Below, piece by piece: positions 1-6,187 of a stretch of 18,927 nucleotides of DNA. The notes beneath the pieces are model-generated. The model was not told the origin of the DNA and did not search any database. It worked only from the letters and a program-made list of their open reading frames with translations. Location: assembly GCA_964348685.1 (NCBI GenBank), contig CAYGDM010000017.1, positions 1-18,927 of the forward strand, written 5' to 3'. The first letter of the stretch is position 1; every line of letters begins with the position of its first letter. The DNA comes from DALYDP01 sp964348685 (lineage in GTDB: Bacteria > Patescibacteriota > Gracilibacteria > Peribacterales > Peribacteraceae). The position numbers were made by a program, and so were the translations under genes.

Positions 1-175
1 TACGTCACGGTGAATATGTTCCTGGGTCTTGTACTCACCGCCCGTCAACTCATGGAAGGTAGGGGCACCCGAAGCTCCGTTACTCGCAAGAGGCGGAACC
101 ACGGTGACACTACTGACTGGGAGTAAGTCGTAACAAGGTATCCGTAGGAGAACCTGCGGATGGAACACCTCCTTA
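1..175 (+). rRNA. rrs: 16S ribosomal RNA, 3' end (partial)
   Basis: The window opens inside the 3' minor domain of 16S rRNA. The decoding-site strand (GTACTCACCGCCCGTC, 31-46), the A1492/A1493 segment (AAGTCGTAACAAGG, 125-138), helix 45 (about 143-159) and the anti-Shine-Dalgarno CACCTCCTTA (166-175) can all be read, so the mature 3' end is near 175. Against E. coli there are differences at usually conserved places: T for A1396 (position 35), A for G1516 in the helix 45 loop (AGAA instead of GGAA), and GGAACACC for GGATCACC just before the anti-SD. The segment from the 1392 site to A1492 is about 6 nt shorter than in E. coli. The 5' part lies outside the window. No 23S, 5S or tRNA follows. 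Confidence 0.97.
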
Positions 176-189
176 CCAGGGAGATAACA

Positions 190-222
190 TCGTCCATCGA
201 TCGCAAGATCGCGTTAGGACGA
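190..222 (+). other. Hairpin in the 16S 3' spacer
   Basis: TCGTCC (190-195) pairs with GGACGA (217-222), and inside it CGATC (198-202) pairs with GATCG (207-211) around a GCAA tetraloop (203-206). It starts 15 nt after the 16S 3' end. It may be a processing or antitermination structure of the pre-16S transcript; that role is inferred. No tRNA fold is seen in the spacer. Confidence 0.6.
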
Positions 223-270
223 AGCGTGCTCTGGTCGATCATTTTAGAGCCAACACGCAATCAGATTGAC

Positions 271-330
271 CCGGATATGATCCCATCGCCATGTGCCTTG
301 CCTCGCAAGGGACCATGGTGATGAGTCCGG
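271..330 (+). other. Long imperfect hairpin in the 16S 3' spacer
   Basis: CATCGCCATG (284-293) pairs with CATGGTGATG (314-323) over 10 bp with one G-U. CCTTG (296-300) pairs with CAAGG (306-310) around CCTCG. CCGGA (271-275) pairs with TCCGG (326-330) at the base. This is the strongest structure between the end of 16S and the terminator. It could be an RNase III substrate for 3' trimming of 16S. Confidence 0.6.
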
Positions 331-380
331 AAGGTCTCTCTACTACGCAATGCCGTGACTCGAAAGAGCATCACACAATC

Positions 381-404
381 AAGGCCCCGAAAGGGGTCTT
401 TTTT
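381..404 (+). terminator. Rho-independent terminator of the 16S transcript
   Basis: GGCCCC (383-388) and GGGGTC (393-398) form a stem with one G-U around a GAAA tetraloop, extended by AA/TT, followed by TTTTTT (399-404). It ends the 16S transcription unit before any other rRNA gene, so 16S is transcribed without a downstream 23S. Confidence 0.9.
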
Positions 405-405
405 G

Positions 406-414
406 TGCTATAAT
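406..414 (+). promoter_or_regulatory. Extended -10 promoter, predicted leaderless start of the 72-aa ORF
   Basis: TGC followed by a perfect TATAAT (409-414) lies directly after the 16S terminator T-tract. The hexamer ends 6 nt before the ATG at 421, so transcription should begin at or next to the start codon. No -35 box is seen; an extended -10 can work without one. Confidence 0.75.
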
Positions 415-420
415 GAATCG

Positions 421-639
421 ATGACGGGCATCTCCCCCATCGGCCCAGGCAGCGGCGGGAATTTCGAATTCGACCCCCGTCAGCCACGCCCTTCGCAACC
501 CGACAAAAAGGAAAAACCCGCGGACAAGAAAAAGCGTGAGGAGATCATACAAAAAACGGCCGAGGAGATCGCAAGGAAATTGCAGGGCCCGCCCGAAGAC
601 GGAAAAGGTAAAGATCTGGACCTGACGAGCGAGCCGTAA
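421..639 (+). CDS. Small lysine-rich hypothetical protein (72 aa)
   Basis: I do not recognise a family. The protein has a Gly/Pro-rich N-terminus (MTGISPIGPGSGG), a strongly charged middle (PDKKEKPADKKKREE) that could continue as a short helix (EEIIQKTAEEIARKL), and an acidic tail. It is probably largely disordered and cytoplasmic; no signal peptide or membrane segment is seen. The reading frame is open from a GTG at 355, but that start would run through the rRNA terminator. The ATG at 421 is preferred because a TGC-TATAAT promoter ends 6 nt before it, predicting a leaderless mRNA with no ribosome binding site. It converges with the iron permease family gene, whose stop codon begins at 642, so the two coding ends abut. 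Confidence 0.6.
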   Translation: MTGISPIGPGSGGNFEFDPRQPRPSQPDKKEKPADKKKREEIIQKTAEEIARKLQGPPEDGKGKDLDLTSEP

Positions 640-1095
640 TCACTTCCGCAATTCCGGACTCCCCTTATCGGTACCACCGGCACGCAGTTTTTTGCGTGCG
701 AGTTTCGCGAGATCTTCATACTTCTGTTTCAGCTCTAGAAGTTCTTCTTCCGTCATCTCCTCAAGATCGAGGAGCACGGTGTGCGCGTCCTTGTCGGCGC
801 GAATGAGCTCATCGAGCTTGATCTGCGTCGCGGCGCTCTCGCGGTTGGCGGTGTTCTGAATAAGAAACACCATCAGGAACGTCGCGATCGTCGTACCCGT
901 GTTGATCATCAGTTGCCATGTCTGGCTGTAGCCGAAAAAAGGACCCGACACCGCCCACGCAATGACAATGCCAAGCGCGAGCGCGAACGTCAGGGGGTGA
1001 CCCGTCTTCGACGCGACCCACTTCGAGAAGGCCGTGAAGGGGTGCGATTTCGTGTGGGATCCGGACGACGCGAGGAGGGAAGAATGCTGATGCAT
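640..1095 (-). CDS. Low-affinity iron permease family protein (PF04120-like)
   Basis: This 151-aa protein carries the family's characteristic block from about residue 31: TGHPLTFALALGIVIAW, then GPFFGYSQTWQLMINTGTT, then TFLMVFLIQNTANRES and KLDELIRA. Two membrane helices lie at about 35-53 and 62-80, and a charged C-terminal helix (about 95-140, rich in Glu, Leu and Lys) would be cytoplasmic. The family is named after a fungal low-affinity iron transporter, but the short bacterial members are not proven to move iron, so the transport role is only a family label. The ATG at 1095 is supported by TAGAAT (1103-1108) ending 7 nt upstream. It is divergent from the orphan membrane protein gene at 1162. 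Confidence 0.85.
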   Translation of the reverse strand: MHQHSSLLASSGSHTKSHPFTAFSKWVASKTGHPLTFALALGIVIAWAVSGPFFGYSQTWQLMINTGTTIATFLMVFLIQNTANRESAATQIKLDELIRADKDAHTVLLDLEEMTEEELLELKQKYEDLAKLARKKLRAGGTDKGSPELRK

Positions 1096-1102
1096 GAGCG
1101 GA

Positions 1103-1108
1103 ATTCTA
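1103..1108 (-). promoter_or_regulatory. -10 box of the iron permease family gene
   Basis: On the minus strand TAGAAT lies 7 nt before the ATG at 1095, predicting a leaderless or nearly leaderless mRNA. No clear -35 box is seen. Confidence 0.5.
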
Positions 1109-1161
1109 CGCTACGAACGGGTGAAATTGACAGTGCGAAGCCGCGGGAGGAGCATAAGGCC

Positions 1162-1905
1162 ATGGAAGGAGAATCGCGCAACGAGCAGCATGTGAAAGAG
1201 CCCTACGTGCCTGAAGATCGCGATAGGCAATACGTGGCGCGATACGTGTACGACGAACTGACGCTGCACGGAAAGACGAACTATCTCATTTTCTACCTGC
1301 CTCCGTCGTCTTCCGAAGGAGAGGGCGAATTCACGCGGCAAGGCATACCGCAGTCGTGGGAAATTCTTCGCTATGTTCGGTTCGAAAAATTGGGCGAAGA
1401 GGAAGATGGCCGCTTGAAGCTTCGGGCGAACGTACAAATACCGTACCTGCAACTGCACGATTACGACCCGTACAGGGATCCGGTCGAACGCACGGTGGAT
1501 TTCTCATTCAAGCCGACACCGTCCGCCTCCCGAAATAATCCCTATCGAGATGCAGATCTATCGCTACCGCCCGAGCCGACGCCGAAGGAGATCTTCAATG
1601 ACAACAACGCGCGGACGTGGCAAACAGTACGATGGATCACCGGCTCGACCGCGGCGGCAGTTATTTTGATTTTTACGGTCGCTTCGATGCCTTCGGATTA
1701 CCTAAATTTCTCCACTTCGAAACCGCCGCGCAAGCCCGATGAGCCTGCGAATTCGTACGTCGGCAATGGCATCCCGCCTGTCATTCGATCGAGACACGAC
1801 GACACCTCATTGAGCGGCCGCGATGACGCGGATGAGGAGGTCTTCACGTATCCCCTCATCCCCGATCCCGTCGAGAAGTTTCCCCAGGAACCCTTCAACC
1901 AATAA
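1162..1905 (+). CDS. Orphan single-pass membrane protein (247 aa)
   Basis: No family is recognised. Residues 1-155 are hydrophilic and look folded in part (RYVYDELTLHGKTNYLIFYLP, then a segment around EILRYVRFEKL and KLRANVQIPYLQL). One membrane helix lies at about 157-176 (ITGSTAAAVILIFTVAS), followed by a proline-rich, charged tail of about 70 residues. With no N-terminal signal, the large domain is probably cytoplasmic and the tail external; this is inference. GGGAGGAG (1145-1152) precedes the ATG at 1162. In-frame ATGs at 1087 and 1093, with AGGAGG just upstream, are an alternative but would overlap the divergent gene. A TTGACA hexamer at 1127-1132 has no good -10 partner. The last 99 bp overlap the 3' end of sufD on the other strand. 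Confidence 0.6.
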   Translation: MEGESRNEQHVKEPYVPEDRDRQYVARYVYDELTLHGKTNYLIFYLPPSSSEGEGEFTRQGIPQSWEILRYVRFEKLGEEEDGRLKLRANVQIPYLQLHDYDPYRDPVERTVDFSFKPTPSASRNNPYRDADLSLPPEPTPKEIFNDNNARTWQTVRWITGSTAAAVILIFTVASMPSDYLNFSTSKPPRKPDEPANSYVGNGIPPVIRSRHDDTSLSGRDDADEEVFTYPLIPDPVEKFPQEPFNQ

Positions 1906-2604
1906 CCGCCGCGCCGCGTCGGGCGCGATGCCACGCGAACCCGCGTAGAAGATATCCTCCGGGTTCACGCGCGAAACGGTCGCGGAGTGACTCGCTTTCA
2001 CGTCGTTGGTTTTGATCTCCAGGCCCGGGATGGCGTCGATCTTCGCCGAAGCGTCGAGCATGAGCGCCTCCTGCGTGAGGTACGTCTGCGTTCCCCCGCC
2101 CCCGAGGCCGATCTCGATGCGTCCGTCGAGCAACGCCTGCCCCTTCGCCAAGGCCACCGCGCGCATCGCGACTTCGCCCGCGCCGTTACGCGCCTCGAAC
2201 ACGTTGCGAATAATCGCCTTGGGATACTCTCCACCGCGCGCGACCACGATCCACCGCGCTTCACTCATCGCGCGGTCGCCGACGCACGTGGAGCGAATCT
2301 CGTGCCGTACCGTGCCCCCGATCGTGACGGGCCTCCAGCGGAGGGCTCCATCGGCCGCGACCGTTCCCGTCGCATGCACCGCCCCCGCCCCTCCTTCCTG
2401 CAGCGTCACGAGGTCACATGATGCTTGTTCAGCGACATTCACCTCAAGAACGGTATCGCCCTGCGCCGGTAAAACGACGCAGAAACGAGCATTCTCACCG
2501 GAACGAACGTCCACCTGCAACCGACCGTCGGCGCCCACATCGAGCATGGTCCATGCGAGCCGGCGATCAGGGTGAACGGTGATCACGGGATGAGTGTACG
2601 TCAT
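1807..2604 (-). CDS. sufD: SufD, scaffold subunit of the SUF Fe-S assembly complex (compact form)
   Basis: SufD pairs with SufB and SufC to form SufBC2D, which builds Fe-S clusters in the cytoplasm. This protein has 265 aa, much shorter than the E. coli protein (about 420), so it is mostly the beta-helix core plus the C-terminal helices. The diagnostic C-terminus is clear: DVKASHSATVSRV, then EDIFYAGSRGI, then ARRLLVEGFLGKLLDGI. His206 matches the E. coli SufD histidine (His360) implicated in assembly at the SufB-SufD interface; the neighbouring E. coli cysteine (Cys358) is alanine here. The ATG overlaps the stop of the upstream 87-aa gene (ATGA), so translation is probably coupled. The last 99 bp overlap the convergent orphan gene. 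Confidence 0.9.
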   Translation of the reverse strand: MTYTHPVITVHPDRRLAWTMLDVGADGRLQVDVRSGENARFCVVLPAQGDTVLEVNVAEQASCDLVTLQEGGAGAVHATGTVAADGALRWRPVTIGGTVRHEIRSTCVGDRAMSEARWIVVARGGEYPKAIIRNVFEARNGAGEVAMRAVALAKGQALLDGRIEIGLGGGGTQTYLTQEALMLDASAKIDAIPGLEIKTNDVKASHSATVSRVNPEDIFYAGSRGIAPDAARRLLVEGFLGKLLDGIGDEGIREDLLIRVIAAAQ

Positions 2605-2864
2605 TCCGCGTCGAGTATTTTCCGCACGGCCGCGCGGACGGCCGCCTCCGTGATCTCAATCTTCTTCGCGCCCTGCAACGCGGGCAGCATTGCGTTCATC
2701 ACGTCTTCGGGCGTCACCCTTTTTTCGCGGAGCGTGTCGCGCAGGAGTGCGCCGATCTGCGCCATGGCTTGCGAACACTGTTGCAACGAAAAACCGGCGC
2801 GCACGCACCCGTCCAACTTACTTCCCTCATCGCGAGGCCGATCGGGTTTCCACGATTTCGCCAT
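2601..2864 (-). CDS. Unknown 87-aa protein between sufB and sufD
   Basis: No family is recognised. The protein is soluble and mixed-charge, with two cysteines (Cys20 and Cys30, in DGCVRAGFSLQQCSQAM) and predicted helices (QAMAQIGALLRDTLREK, PEDVMNAMLPALQGA, EAAVRAAVRKILDAE). It lies 16 nt after sufB, and its TGA overlaps the ATG of sufD, so it is made together with SufD. TATACT (2873-2878) ends 8 nt before its ATG, which suggests an extra internal promoter. From position alone it may be an accessory SUF factor, such as a carrier or scaffold partner; no catalytic motif supports a specific role. Confidence 0.75.
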   Translation of the reverse strand: MAKSWKPDRPRDEGSKLDGCVRAGFSLQQCSQAMAQIGALLRDTLREKRVTPEDVMNAMLPALQGAKKIEITEAAVRAAVRKILDAE

Positions 2865-2872
2865 AGCGCATT

Positions 2873-2878
2873 AGTATA
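2873..2878 (-). promoter_or_regulatory. Internal -10 box before the 87-aa gene and sufD
   Basis: TATACT on the minus strand lies between the sufB stop and the ATG at 2864, with an 8-nt spacer, as in the leaderless promoters elsewhere in the window. No TG extension or -35 is seen. Confidence 0.45.
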
Positions 2879-2880
2879 CC

Positions 2881-4332
2881 TCACCCCACGCTCCCCTCCA
2901 TCTCCAATTCAATGAGTCTGTTCAGCTCCACCGCGTACTCCAGCGGCAGCTCGCGGACGATCGGTTCGAGGAAGCCGTTCACAATCATCGCGGTCGCCTC
3001 TTCTTCGTTCAGCCCGCGGCTCATGAGGTAGAACACATCTTCTTCCGAGAGCTTTCCCACCGTCGCTTCGTGGGCGATCGTCACGTCGTCGTTGCGCACG
3101 TTAATGTCCGGAATCGTATCGGTGCGGCTAAATTCATCGAGCAGCAGGGCGTCGCACTCCACTTGGGCCGTGCAGTCGTACGCGTGCGGGGCGATGACGA
3201 GCTTGCCGCGATAGACAGCCACGCCTCCGGCCTTCGAAATCGATTTGCTTGTCACCCGCGAGGTCGTGTGCGGCGCCAGATGCATGACCTTCGCCCCCGT
3301 GTCCTGCCACTGGTCTTTGTTCGCGAACGCGACCGCCAAGTGATCGCAACGCGCGTGCTCGCCGACGAGCATCGAGCACGGGTAGAGCATCGTGACGCCC
3401 GAGCCCATATTCCCGCCAATCCATTCCATCGTCGCATCGCGCTCCACGATGGCACGCTTCGTGTTCAGGTTGTACGTATCGCGGCTCCAGTTCTCGACAC
3501 TCGAATAACGTGCCGTCGCTCCTGGCTTCACGAAGACTTCGACGAGGCCCGCGTGCAGCGCATGCGAGCCGTACTTGGGCGCGCTGCACCCTTCGATGTA
3601 GTGCACCTTCGCGCCCTCTTCGACCACGATCAGCGTGTGCTCGAACTGGCCCATGTTCTTCGCGTTCATGCGGAAATAGGCCTGGAGTGGCTCTTTGACG
3701 TGCACGCCGGCGGGAACATACAGGAAGGTTCCCCCGCTCCACACGGCGCCGTGCAGGGCCGCGAACTTGTGGTCCGTCATCGGGACGCACTTCATGAAGT
3801 ACTCCTTCACGAGGTCGGGGTACTGCTCCACCGCGTCATCCATATCAAGGAAGATCACGCCGAGCGCTTCCCATTCTTTCTTGAGCGAGTGGTAGATCAC
3901 CTCGCTCTCATACTGCGCACCGACACCCGCGAGCACACGTCGCTCGGCCTCGGGGATACCGAGACGGTCGTACACGTTACGGACGTCTTCCGGAATTTCC
4001 TTCCAGTCGCTCGTGTTCTCGATACCAGCCCTGGCGTAGTAGATGATGTTGTCCAAATCGAGCGCACTGAGATCGGGACCGAACGTCGGCATCGCTTTCT
4101 CGCGAAACACCTGCAAACTCTTCAGGCGGTGTTCGAGCATCCACGCGGGTTCGTTTTTGTCCGACGAAATGCGCCGCACCAATGCCTCGCTCACGCCGCG
4201 CTCGGCGCCGTCCGCGTAACTGGACTCGTTCGCCGTATCCAACGTCGCACGCGTCAGCCCCGCGAAGATGCGCTCTTCGCTTTGCTCCGCGTGCTGTTGC
4301 ACGTCGCCGACGGTGGACCGGGTGCGGGTCAT
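2881..4332 (-). CDS. sufB: SufB, Fe-S cluster scaffold subunit
   Basis: SufB is the main scaffold on which SufBC2D assembles Fe-S clusters. This 483-aa protein matches the family along its length: TDHKFAALHGAVWSGGTFLYVP, then GAKVHYIEGCSAP, SSVENWSRDTYNLNTKRA and QWQDTGAKVMHLAPHTTS. Cys393 (in QVECDALLLDE) corresponds to the cysteine essential for assembly (Cys405 in E. coli), and Glu422 (in IAHEATVGKL) to the conserved glutamate. The frame is open back to a GTG at 4350, but a TGC-TACACT promoter occupies 4341-4349, so the ATG at 4332 is the better start, giving a leaderless mRNA. The gene follows the SIMPL gene after a terminator, so it is its own transcription unit. Confidence 0.96.
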   Translation of the reverse strand: MTRTRSTVGDVQQHAEQSEERIFAGLTRATLDTANESSYADGAERGVSEALVRRISSDKNEPAWMLEHRLKSLQVFREKAMPTFGPDLSALDLDNIIYYARAGIENTSDWKEIPEDVRNVYDRLGIPEAERRVLAGVGAQYESEVIYHSLKKEWEALGVIFLDMDDAVEQYPDLVKEYFMKCVPMTDHKFAALHGAVWSGGTFLYVPAGVHVKEPLQAYFRMNAKNMGQFEHTLIVVEEGAKVHYIEGCSAPKYGSHALHAGLVEVFVKPGATARYSSVENWSRDTYNLNTKRAIVERDATMEWIGGNMGSGVTMLYPCSMLVGEHARCDHLAVAFANKDQWQDTGAKVMHLAPHTTSRVTSKSISKAGGVAVYRGKLVIAPHAYDCTAQVECDALLLDEFSRTDTIPDINVRNDDVTIAHEATVGKLSEEDVFYLMSRGLNEEEATAMIVNGFLEPIVRELPLEYAVELNRLIELEMEGSVG

Positions 4333-4340
4333 GAGCGTTG

Positions 4341-4349
4341 AGTGTAGCA
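4341..4349 (-). promoter_or_regulatory. Extended -10 promoter of sufB
   Basis: On the minus strand TGC-TACACT ends 8 nt before the ATG at 4332. The same nine bases with the same spacing precede sufC (6082-6090), and with 7 nt precede the gene at 18280. It predicts a leader of zero to two nucleotides. Confidence 0.75.
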
Positions 4350-4369
4350 CGGTGTACGATCATTCACCG

Positions 4370-4403
4370 ATATCCACATTCGATGTGGAAAACTTGTGGA
4401 GAA
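4370..4403. promoter_or_regulatory. Three DnaA-box-like sites upstream of sufB
   Basis: ATATCCACA (4370-4378), TGTGGAAAA (4384-4392) and TGTGGAGAA (4395-4403) each match the DnaA box TTATCCACA, or its complement, at 8 of 9 bases. The first two also form an inverted repeat, TCCACA-N5-TGTGGA. They lie about 25-60 bp upstream of the sufB -10. No dnaA or dnaN gene and no AT-rich unwinding region is present, so this is not called an origin. Confidence 0.35.
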
Positions 4404-4426
4404 CTCCGGGAAAGCCTGGGGATATG

Positions 4427-4450
4427 AAAAACGGCCCTTTCGAGCCGTTT
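4427..4450 (-). terminator. Rho-independent terminator of the SIMPL gene
   Basis: AAACGGC (4429-4435) pairs with GCCGTTT (4444-4450). Read on the minus strand the stem is followed by TTTTT (4431-4427). It lies 22 bp past the SIMPL stop codon and separates that gene from sufB. Confidence 0.75.
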
Positions 4451-4471
4451 CCAGGGTGGACGATCTTGTTC

Positions 4472-5227
4472 TTACCTGAGTTCGTAGGTGATGTTCACCG
4501 TGACCGTCAGGTCCTGCTCGCCCGAAGGCATCGTCGCAGCCTTGTCGATGTCGGCCGTGGGAGCGCCTCCCATGCCGTACGATTCCGCACGCGCGTACAT
4601 CACCGGTGGATACCATCCCCCGCCGTTCTCGTTGAAGCTCTGCACGTCGCCAAGCTTCTGTCCGAGCTGCGCGGCGAGGTCTTCCGCCTTCTTCTTCGCA
4701 TTGGCGATCGCCTCCGTGCGGGCTTCGTCCTTCTTCGCCTCCGGATCCTCGAGTGTGAATGATACGCCGCCGGCTTGGTTCGCGCCGTTGTCGGTCGCGG
4801 CCGTGAGCACGTCGCCCACCTTCTCGAGATCGCGCACCTTCACGCGAAGGCTCTGCGTGGCTTCGTACCCTCGGAGGCGTTGGCGTCCGTCGGTCCAATC
4901 GTAGACGGGATTGAGATAGAAGTTCTCGGTCGTGATGTCTTTGTCCTCGATGCCGAGGCCTTTCACCGCGGCGAGGATCTTCGCCATGTCGGACGAGACC
5001 TTGTCGCTCGCGGCCTTCGCGGTCGTTTGCACGCCGGTCGTGACACCGAAGCTCATCTCCGCGATGTCCGGGGAGATCGTAATTTTTCCTTCGCCCGTGA
5101 CCGAAATGGTGCCGGGAGCGACGGGACTCGGGGACCGGTCGAGGTGTTTGCCGTAGACGAAGAATCCGCCGCCGATGATCACCGCAAGCAGAATCGCATG
5201 GGCCGGTGTGAACTTGGACGTATCCAT
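4472..5227 (-). CDS. SIMPL domain (DUF541) membrane-anchored protein
   Basis: This 251-aa protein has an uncleaved-type N-terminal membrane helix (about 10-26, AILLAVIIGGGFFVYG) followed by a SIMPL/DUF541 domain exposed outside the membrane. Family features: ISVTGEGKITISPDIAEMSFGV near residue 40, the DKDITTENFYLNPVYDW stretch near 97, a Glu/Lys/Ala-rich helix (EAIANAKKKAEDLAAQLGQKLG) and a closing beta strand, QDLTVTVNITYEL. The family is widespread and poorly defined; some members are linked to envelope stress, so no exact function is claimed. The ATG at 5227 is preferred over a GTG at 5257. Its leader has no Shine-Dalgarno and is very pyrimidine-rich. It sits between sufC and sufB but has its own terminator. 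Confidence 0.88.
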   Translation of the reverse strand: MDTSKFTPAHAILLAVIIGGGFFVYGKHLDRSPSPVAPGTISVTGEGKITISPDIAEMSFGVTTGVQTTAKAASDKVSSDMAKILAAVKGLGIEDKDITTENFYLNPVYDWTDGRQRLRGYEATQSLRVKVRDLEKVGDVLTAATDNGANQAGGVSFTLEDPEAKKDEARTEAIANAKKKAEDLAAQLGQKLGDVQSFNENGGGWYPPVMYARAESYGMGGAPTADIDKAATMPSGEQDLTVTVNITYELR

Positions 5228-5305
5228 AGGAAGAAAGGGGAAGATGTCGAAATACACTCTACTCTACGGCGAAAGGGCCGCGATGTAACAAGACGCCGCT
5301 TCGTT

Positions 5306-6073
5306 TTACGCGTCGAGCGCGATCTTCTTCGGCAGGAACGCCTTGTAGCCGTCTGCCTCGAGCCGCGTGGCCAGCTCCGCTCCTCCGCTTTGCACGATCG
5401 CGCCGTTGACCATCACGTGCACGCGGTCGGGCGCGAGGTGATGGAGGATGCGCGCATAGTGCGTGACGACGAGCGCGGAAAAATCCGGCGACCGCAGCGC
5501 CTTCACACCTTCTGCGACGATGCGCAATGCGTCGACGTCCAAGCCACTATCTGTTTCATCGAGCAGCGCGAACCGCGGACGCAGCATCTCCATCTGCAAC
5601 ACTTCGGCCTTCTTTTTCTCGCCCCCGGAAAAGCCCTGGTTCAGCGAGCGCTCTGCAAACGCGGTATCCATCTGCAGCGCTTTCATGCGTGCTTCGAGCG
5701 CGTCTTTGAACTGCAGCACGGTCATCGCCTTTTCGCCCCTGGCCTTCGCCTGCGCCTGGTGCGCCGCATAGAGGAAGCTGCGCAACGTCACTCCGGCAAT
5801 TTCTCTCGGATACTGGAAAGCGAGAAACAACCCGGCCGCCGCGCGTTCGTGCGGTGCCATCTCAAGCAGATTCTTGCCGTCGAACATCGCCGTGCCGGCG
5901 GTCACCACGTACTTCGGATGGCCCATGAGCGCGTTCACCAAGCTCGATTTTCCGGAGCCGTTCGGACCCATGATCGCATGCACTTCGCCCTGAGGCACGT
6001 CGAGCGAGAGGCCCTTTACGACTTCTTTTCCTTCGACTTCGATGCGGAGGCCTGTGATGGAGAGAAGTGCCAT
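5306..6073 (-). CDS. sufC: SufC, ATPase of the SUF Fe-S assembly complex
   Basis: SufC is an ABC-type ATPase that drives rearrangement of SufB and SufD during cluster building. At 255 aa it has the usual length. All motifs are present: Walker A GPNGSGKSS (36-44), Q-loop region AFQYPREIAGV (85-95), signature SGGEKKKAEVLQM (149-161), Walker B with the SufC-typical RFALLDETDSGLDVDALR (167-184), and H-loop His205 (VVTHY). It ends with DGYKAF, also typical of the family. The ATG at 6073 follows TGC-TACACT with an 8-nt gap, identical to sufB. It is divergent from the orphan membrane protein at 6188. SufS, SufE and SufU are not in the window. Confidence 0.97.
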   Translation of the reverse strand: MALLSITGLRIEVEGKEVVKGLSLDVPQGEVHAIMGPNGSGKSSLVNALMGHPKYVVTAGTAMFDGKNLLEMAPHERAAAGLFLAFQYPREIAGVTLRSFLYAAHQAQAKARGEKAMTVLQFKDALEARMKALQMDTAFAERSLNQGFSGGEKKKAEVLQMEMLRPRFALLDETDSGLDVDALRIVAEGVKALRSPDFSALVVTHYARILHHLAPDRVHVMVNGAIVQSGGAELATRLEADGYKAFLPKKIALDA

Positions 6074-6081
6074 GAGCGAGG

Positions 6082-6090
6082 AGTGTAGCA
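6082..6090 (-). promoter_or_regulatory. Extended -10 promoter of sufC
   Basis: TGC-TACACT on the minus strand ends 8 nt before the ATG at 6073, the same sequence and spacing as at sufB, predicting a leaderless mRNA. Shared promoters could keep SufB and SufC expression in step. Confidence 0.75.
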
Positions 6091-6102
6091 GCCCGTTGGG
6101 AA

Positions 6103-6130
6103 TTGACGGAATATGATAAAAGTGTACTTT
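6103..6130 (+). promoter_or_regulatory. TTGACG promoter of the orphan membrane gene
   Basis: TTGACG (6103-6108), a 16-bp spacer and TACTTT (6125-6130). An alternative -10 is TATGAT at 6112-6117. The predicted leader of about 50 nt holds a small hairpin, CGAAG-CTGTT-CTTCG (6134-6148). Confidence 0.5.
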
Positions 6131-6187
6131 GCGCGAAGCTGTTCTTCGACAGCATCGTCACTATCTCTTTTTGGAAAGAGGTGTTCC

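Noticed and set aside
176..380. tRNA in the 16S spacer
   Set aside because: No cloverleaf, T-loop GTTCRA or CCA-end pattern could be fitted; only two hairpins are present.
781..1161. Upstream extension of the orphan membrane protein frame
   Set aside because: It is antisense to the iron permease family gene and has shadow-like Arg-rich composition; the frame simply stays open.
3070..4341. 423-codon open frame on the plus strand
   Set aside because: Antisense to sufB, which has full family motifs; composition is typical of a shadow frame.
4370..4450. Replication origin
   Set aside because: Three DnaA-box-like sites exist, but there is no AT-rich unwinding element and no dnaA, dnaN or other origin-linked gene, so only a regulatory site is listed.
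4775..6088. 437-codon open frame on the plus strand
   Set aside because: It is antisense to sufC and the SIMPL gene, Arg/His-rich with no recognisable domain, and arises from the high GC of the real genes.
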